64,000 nt of DNA from Micropterus salmoides (taxonomy: Eukaryota > Chordata > Actinopteri > Centrarchiformes > Centrarchidae), in NCBI RefSeq assembly GCF_014851395.1, contig NW_024043372.1, positions 10,407,969-10,471,968 of the forward strand. The letters run 5' to 3'. This document shows, one piece after another, positions 58,301 through 64,000 of the stretch (its first letter is position 1; the number at the start of each line of letters is the position of its first letter). Below the pieces are notes generated by a model. That model saw nothing but the letters and a program-made list of their open reading frames with translations. It was not told where the DNA came from and did no database searches. The position numbers and the translations under genes were made by a program.

Positions 58301-60470
58301 TATACATAATTTACTTTAATTTTCCTCTCTTTATATTTACTTGTTTTTGTCCTTGTGGCACTACAACATTTGAATTTTTCCCGTTCCATTTTGCAACTCA
58401 ATCTTTCATTAGACCCTCCTAGCATCCAAAACAACCCAGTATAAAACTACCACCAGCAGCGAGCTTCAAATGTGCTGGTGGGTGGACATAGACAGTCTCC
58501 CCTGTTTCCAGTCTTTGGCTAGCTGTCGGTGGTTGTCTTATTTAGCATATGAGAGTGATATCAATCTTCATATCTAACTGTCAGCAAAAAGCGGAATAAG
58601 TCTATTTCCAAATATGTCAAACTACTAATGTCAAACTATTCCTTTAAGGTTAGTGATACAATGTGTGTGTATGTGTGTGTGTGTACCTTGCAGAGTGAGT
58701 GCCCTTCATACATGTGGAAGCGACCCTGCATGCACACACATGTCTTCCCCTTCAGCTCCCCAAAAACCAGCTGACCTGCATGACCTTGCACTGTAACACA
58801 CACACACACACACACACACAGAGTCAGGAGTACGGTGAGAGATAGTTAAAGTGCTGGTATTTAACCCGCAGTTAACATGTAAATCTACATGTAAACCAGA
58901 CCTGTGCTTCCAGTCTTTGTGCTAAGCTAAGCTAAGCTAAACACATCCTGACAGTTACTATTCATGCAAGTTTCATATCTTCAAATATGAGACTTAATTT
59001 AAGTTAATTTAAATCCAAATGTAAAATATATGAATATGTGGTGAACAGATCTATACTGTCAGCTTTGAATTAGAATCATGTTGATGGTTGTCAGTACCTG
59101 TGCTCTGTGAGAAGCCGGGTATGTCAGAGTAAGCGAAGGAGTCCTGACACTTAAGGGTATCAGCGAGCATGCCCAGTCCTGATCCGCAGATGATCGCCAC
59201 CTGGGGGCGGTGCTTTGTCCGAGACATCAACCAATCAGCTGCTTTCTGGTATTCCTCATGACTGCAGACAGGAAGAAGAGAAGTTATTATTATTTTTAAT
59301 TATTTTAGGAGGAATTTATTATCAAGTGTGAATTCACTTTGCCTCCAGACCAGTGCATCGTCATCTTCATCATCATCATCATACAACGTACAATCACAGG
59401 AGATACTTGTGTTTTTCAAGGTAGATCGAGAGTGTGTACTGTGAAGTGGAGAAAAGTATTTCTGCTCTTTTCTAACAATGGTGCTTGTAAATTGGTGGAG
59501 CATCACGCTGCTGCCAGTGTTGCTGTTTTCTCTCTGTTCAAGTCTAATTATCCTCAGGTTTATTCAGGTTAATATTATGTGTTTGGATTTCAGCTGGTAA
59601 AAAGATTGTTTACGTTTCCAAAGAAAGTGGCTGAGGTCTAATTTATTCATTTAAATCCGTATCCTCCTCCTTCACTGGATCACACTGGATCCTAAATTTT
59701 TTATATAGCAATTCAGTCTTTAATTAAAATCTCGCTGCCTCCAAAACACCTCATTATGGAGCTACATCACATCAGTCAGCTAACCTACCTTAGCATAAAG
59801 AACAGCTAACATGGCTCAGTCCACAGGGTAACAAACCCCACCTACCAGCACCTATAAGCTCTAAAAAATGATATCTTGCAAAAATGAAAAAACCTAAATT
59901 AATCATTTAACAGGGGTTATGTGCTGGACTATTTCTTGGCTGGGACCAGTAACTTCCTGAAGTCCCCACTGGTTGCCTGGCAGAGTCTTGGTAGTGAAGG
60001 GTACGAGCTATTTTTAGGCACCCCTGCTTCCCAAAGTAAAAGTCCCATTCATTTTTCTCAAAAACAGTGTTACATGACTCAATAATGCAATTTGGATCAG
60101 CATAAAAACTCTCCTGCTTCATGCAAATTTTGTTAACAACTGCAACGACAAAGCGTTGGATTATTACCTGATTAATACACTGAAATTACACCGTAAATCA
60201 CAGCCTGTTAAATGAAGTACTTCTTCTAATTACTGAACAAATGTACCTTTTCAGGCTTCTGAAAATTATTCAAAGAAAATAAAGAAAAAGAGCGCTTTTT
60301 ACTTGAACTGGTCACAAAAGAAATGTCAAACATTTTAGTAAACACTGGTTTATTATGTTGACAGACAGATTTTTCCATATTTTCCATAAAACAACAGCAC
60401 AACAACAAATCATAAAAAAGACACAATACAACAAAGGTGTTTCTTACCTGATTTGTTCTTTGCTGTGCAT
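55322..60470 (-). CDS. pnp: Purine nucleoside phosphorylase
   Basis: Seven exons: 60470-60448, 59261-59098, 58790-58687, 57399-57224, 56931-56741, 55873-55794, 55471-55322. They join to 295 aa (human PNP is 289). The enzyme cleaves inosine and guanosine (and deoxy forms) with phosphate to the free base and ribose-1-phosphate in cytosolic purine salvage, as a trimer. Visible active-site elements: GSGLG phosphate loop (34-38), QGRFHMYEG (84-92, with the R and H phosphate ligands), TNAAG (116-120), GGPNFES (198-204, with the base-binding F and E), GMSTAPE (220-226), the purine-binding N245 in SLITNK, and H259. Nothing needed for catalysis is missing. TNAAGS replaces the TNAAGG of the human enzyme. 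Fish have several PNP paralogues (pnp4/5/6 types), so the exact copy is not assigned. A possible poly(A) signal is at 55210-55215. Confidence 0.5.
55514..55560 (-). repeat. Partial copy of the PNP last-exon start
   Basis: 55514-55555 repeats about 40 bases of 55425-55475, the splice acceptor and first codons of the last PNP exon, with several differences. Both are followed by an (ATCA)n run. The copy lacks a clear acceptor because the AG is altered, so it is probably not an exon. Confidence 0.5.
57553..58680 (-). other. pnp intron
   Basis: Microsatellite-like GAGA/GTGT patches near 57627-57665 and a dispersed repeat at 58480-58650. No additional exon fits. Confidence 0.5.
58480..58650 (+). 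repeat. Dispersed repeat (CCAGTCTTTATGCTAAG family), pnp intron copy
   Basis: GTTTCCAGTCTTTGGCTAGC and ATATGAGAGTGATATCAATC parallel the copy at 41368-41545, ending with GTCAAACTATTCCTTTAAGG. Confidence 0.5.
58797..58820 (+). repeat. (CA)n microsatellite
   Basis: Short CA run just upstream (in transcript terms) of the pnp exon whose acceptor is at 58791-58792. Confidence 0.5.
59690..60440 (-). other. First pnp intron, repeat-bearing
   Basis: CACTGGATCCTAAATTTTT occurs near 59683 and again at 58280, so these are two copies of a dispersed sequence. No exon other than those listed. Confidence 0.5.
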
Positions 60471-61103
60471 GATTGACGGATGACAGAAGACTGATGGTGA
60501 TGATGAAAATAAAGCAGACTGATGTGTGTGTGCTTCTGTAAGCAGCCTCTATCACTTACTGTGTGTGTGATGGAGGGACAGTCAAGAGTGTTGCAGGCTG
60601 AGGCCGATCGGCCTACATATCTACCAGTCATATGCTCCTGATTGGTCAACAAACCCTCCATTCATCAGCAGCAGCCAATGAGGCTACAGTGTTGTGGAAA
60701 TGTGTGTGAGAGTTTGTGTGTGTGGATTCCTATCTAAACAGGATTCAGGGATTTTTTTGGGAGGGCGTCTGTAAGAGACGTCTCATTTTGCGTCATGCCT
60801 CCGCTAAAAGTAACGTGATTATACTTCATTTTTGTTAACTCACTTTAACTCTGAACCCCGTTCATTCACTCACTCAGGCACTCAGGCAACAGTAACAACT
60901 AAGTTAGCATCAAGCGAACAAATACATCATTAGGTTTCCCCCACAGAAGAAGGTCTTCTTTTTTTTTGACATTAGGGCTGCAACATTTGTAGGAATGTTT
61001 TAATTATTAAAGCCCTGGACCACTTGGGACCACTGAATCACTTCAACCCACATTTTTAGAAATACTGGGAAACACTCTAATTTGCTCTTTTACAGAGAGT
61101 AAT

Positions 61104-61271
61104 GGGCCTTTCAGACAGACTGCGACGATCGCACTGCTGCACTGTGAAACCCATTATATTCAATGGCTTGAGCCGCACCACGGCAGTTTGTTGCTGCGTC
61201 AATTGGTTAAACTTTTGCGCTGAACCCTGCAACCAGCGCAGCACGAATCGCTTCCTATCTGAAAGGGCCAT
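61104..61271. mobile_element. Short inverted-repeat element (MITE)
   Basis: Left end ATGGGCCTTTCAGACAG and right end (read inward) ATGGCCCTTTCAGATAG are inverted, enclosing about 165 bp, with TA on both outer sides. The (G)GGCCTTTCA-type tip is typical of several fish MITE families. Open frames on both strands here are by-products. Confidence 0.5.
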
Positions 61272-61299
61272 TAGAGGAACGATACCACTCTCACATGGT

Positions 61300-62738
61300 A
61301 AATATGAAGCTACAGCCAGCAGCTGCTTAGCTTAGCTTAACATAAAGAGTGGAAACAGAGGGACACAGCGAGCCTAGCTGTCATATATTCATCTCAGGTG
61401 TCACATAGTAGCGCGTCGCTATTCAGTAGAGATGAGAACGGGTTACATATTCTAACAAAATCCACGTAACAGCACCTCTATAGCTCACTAATTAATTCGT
61501 TATATCTCATTTGTTTATTTTTGGGTGTTTTGTGTTCTGGCAACTACCCTGAGTCTTGTTGGGTTGAAAAAATTAATTGTGAATAATCAGTACACTAATC
61601 AACAATTATCCAAGTATCTACTGTATCTATAGTAGCCTATTCAGTTAGCAAATTAGCAATTCAAAGCTTAATAATCACTTTCGTGATCAATTAATGTGCA
61701 GCACATTTACATGTAATTTTATTCTTCCATACATAAATAAAAACATTTCTAAATCTGTTAAGTTAAATTTGTCTACCTGAACTCCAGACTTAGCGCTGTA
61801 TTCAACCAATCTGAGCTTTGATGTGGCAGTCTAACGAGAAGCAGCGCGTCAGACGGTTCTTTTCTAATTGAAACTTCAAATTGAGTCTCATGACCACTTA
61901 CACACCTCACATGTTCGCCTGCTGCTGTTCTGATCAGCTGCTGCTAATAAGGCTCATGTGGGTCTAATGGAGGAGGGCCAGAGCAGGACTGGAACCAGAG
62001 CTGAACTTTAACTAGAGGGACCATGTACATTGACAAGAAGTGTGTAAACGACCTTTATTTTTGCCCAGCATATTTCAAGAACTGTTTTTTTTGTATGCCT
62101 ATTCATATCATAAGTGTTCTTCTACAGTCAGTTCATTATTTTAGATTATAAGGTTGAGGGCTTTTATTTTGAAGGCAGTATGGTAGATTGTCAAGTGTTT
62201 CTGCAGGTACAAGTTTATCTGAAAGGAAATAAGAATTCTAAATTACTATTTTGTTTGTTTAGCACAAAGCTGATAAGGGCACATGGTTTGTTATAATTTT
62301 GTTTTATGTGGTGTTTAATGTTAAGTCACATTGCGGTATCTTTCCATAATTTTGCAGAATTTTATGCTAGTGTGTTTAAGCTAGCAAGACTACTATATTA
62401 ACTAATTTAACTAATTAAATGAAGGCAATAGGTCTTAAAGGGCAGTTATTCCGGTAGAGTTTGCTTGGTAGTACAGTATAAAGAAATGCAGCATTTGTGT
62501 TTTTTGCAGTAACTGCAACAAGGTTCAACAAGGTTAAATAAAGTTAAAGCTGCATATATGACATAAAATACTGCTATTAGATATTTAATTCTTAAGTTAA
62601 ATATGCTTACTCATGGCACTCTTATCATGAATTGTTATTATGAATAAAGCACATTGTAAACTATTGTAAACTAGCTACAGTAAGAGCTTCACCTCATCAG
62701 TCCCAGCACACTCCTGTCCAAGGAAGACTAGAGAGGGA
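61300..62738. other. Intergenic DNA upstream of pnp
   Basis: 61300-61375 is a reversed fragment of the CCAGTCTTTATGCTAAG repeat. The rest is AT-rich and without recognised features. Confidence 0.5.
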
Positions 62739-62746
62739 CTTAATGT

Positions 62747-63988
62747 CAGGGCTGGACTGGGACAAAAAATTGGCCCTGGCATTTTTGGCCCAGACGGCCC
62801 ACAAAAATTGGTCGGACATCCCTCACCAATAGGCTACACCATCTTTCCATATATAACATGTGTACCTACTGTAATATTCCCCCAAGCCAGCTGAGTGGTA
62901 TGTGCCGTGGATTAGCGTACCAGTGCAAGTGAATCAGTGTACTCATTCACACTCATTTACTGAGTCCCTGGTGATCAGACGTGACTATGAAGTACACAAC
63001 CCATACTCAAGTACAAGTGGCCTACATTTTCACAGCAGTGTGGGATTAGCCAACGTGACAATATAACCTCACCTCTGCCATTAGGACATTTAGCCGAAGT
63101 TAAGACTGTATTAGGAAACTATACTAGCTCCAAAAACAATGTAAAATAGCTTATCCAGTGCTGTATGAAAGTGAGTGATCACCAGCAGTAGGTGACTTTA
63201 TGATAGCGTAATAATTATGTTAAAATCACTGACCTTAATTGAAGTAACCATCATAATTGTCACTAAGGCATGGCAGACAACGCAGAGATTTCTTCTATAT
63301 TTACACTGCATTGCAGGCTTACTGTGCAAATAAACCTTTCTCATAGCATTTTTATTTGCTAATTAACATTTCTTGGTGCAAAATATTGTACAGAAAACAT
63401 TTAACGCTTTCAAAAAGTGGTGGCTACATGTCCCCAGCGTAAATGACCCTAACTCCCTGGTCCCTCCCTACAGGTTGAACAACTCCATGCTTAACGCTTC
63501 ACCTCCACTCTCCTCCTGCTCTCTCTGCCCCTCAGCGCTGTCACAATGATTATGTACATCAGCTTCACTGTCACATGCCTTGTCCTCTGCCGCGGCAGTG
63601 GCCATGGTTTTTCCTTTACTGCTTCAGGTGTCTGTGGCTGCACTACGTCGGGTACTGCAGCTGATTTTGAAACTACTGCAGCCCCGGTAGCAAACATATC
63701 AGATATTTTTTTATGCATTTGGCGGCAGCCGTCTGAAGATTTTAAAAGCTAGAAACATAGAGCAGACGGGGAGGGAGTTGGGGCTTGTAAGAGATGTGAT
63801 TGGGCCAGCCCAATGTCAGTATAGAAAATTTCCCATGGGCTGCTGTCTGTGCTTTAGGCTAAGGGCTGAACATTGGCCGTTTAAAAAAAACTGGTTATAT
63901 AAATAAATAACTACCGTTACATCGGCCCCAAATGTTCGTCGGCCCACCTGGCATTTGCCCGATATGCCAGATTACCAATCCACCGCTG
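62747..63988 (-). mobile_element. hAT transposon derivative with 8-bp target duplication
   Basis: Flanks CTTAATGT (62739-62746) and CTTGATGT (63989-63996) differ at one base of eight. Ends are inverted: CAGGGCTGGACTGGGAC and, read inward from the right, CAGCGGTGGATTGGTAA. An 8-bp duplication and CAG(G/C)G tips fit hAT. The minus-strand frame 63718-63491 starts MHKKISDMFAT, resembling the N-terminus of a transposase; catalytic parts are absent. Confidence 0.5.
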
Positions 63989-64000
63989 CTTGATGTGATG

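Noticed and set aside
61077..61335. Open frames on both strands (64 and 77 aa)
   Set aside because: They fall in an inverted-repeat MITE, which explains the mirrored open frames.

Overview
The window looks like nuclear DNA from a teleost fish, probably a spiny-rayed one. The evidence is three multi-exon vertebrate genes with GT/AG introns, long CA/GT microsatellites, and a dense mix of fish-type transposons (Tc1, hAT, LINE, BEL and Ty3/gypsy). No exact species can be given. There are no bacterial operons, no CRISPR array and no rRNA.

Four genes can be assembled exon by exon, all on the minus strand. (1) An ssuh2-like gene (coding 8626-23812, 13 coding exons, 383 aa) has a cysteine-rich DnaJ-type zinc domain and a tandemly duplicated N-terminal exon. 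(2) rem1 (coding 39034-43045, 4 coding exons, 311 aa) is an RGK-family small GTPase; a likely non-coding first exon lies near 45.0 kb. (3) An unrecognised single-pass membrane protein gene (49726-53533, 4 coding exons, 184 aa). (4) A purine nucleoside phosphorylase gene (55322-60470, 7 exons, 295 aa). In every gene the exon phases join and key residues can be followed across the junctions.

The rest is introns and intergenic DNA. 1-2.1 kb is AT-rich degenerate repeat. 3.2-5.6 kb holds a 1.49-kb non-autonomous hAT element with a perfect 8-bp target duplication, probably nested in an older repeat. 9.2-10.0 kb is a LINE-type 3' tail. 10.55-11.51 kb is a Tc1 deletion derivative that keeps an open reading frame. 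12.7-13.7 kb is a LINE fragment interrupted by a second Tc1 derivative. 26.6-35 kb is a retroelement graveyard: Tc1 remnant, BEL/Pao deletion derivative, then a broken Ty3/gypsy copy. 36.2-37.2 kb holds a dispersed repeat and an inverted-repeat element. 50.5-51.8 kb is a third Tc1 family inside an intron of the unknown gene. 61.1-61.3 kb is a MITE. 62.7-64.0 kb is a second hAT element with an 8-bp target duplication.

The genes do not form a shared pathway. I found no clear new multi-gene system. The best leads are the in-frame ssuh2 exon duplication, the unknown membrane protein gene, the open Tc1 ORF that joins a helix-turn-helix region to the transposase C-terminus, and the gag-to-integrase-tail junction in the BEL derivative.

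[Form note: the original answer gave no confidence values; the uniform 0.5 is a placeholder required by the schema, not an estimate.]
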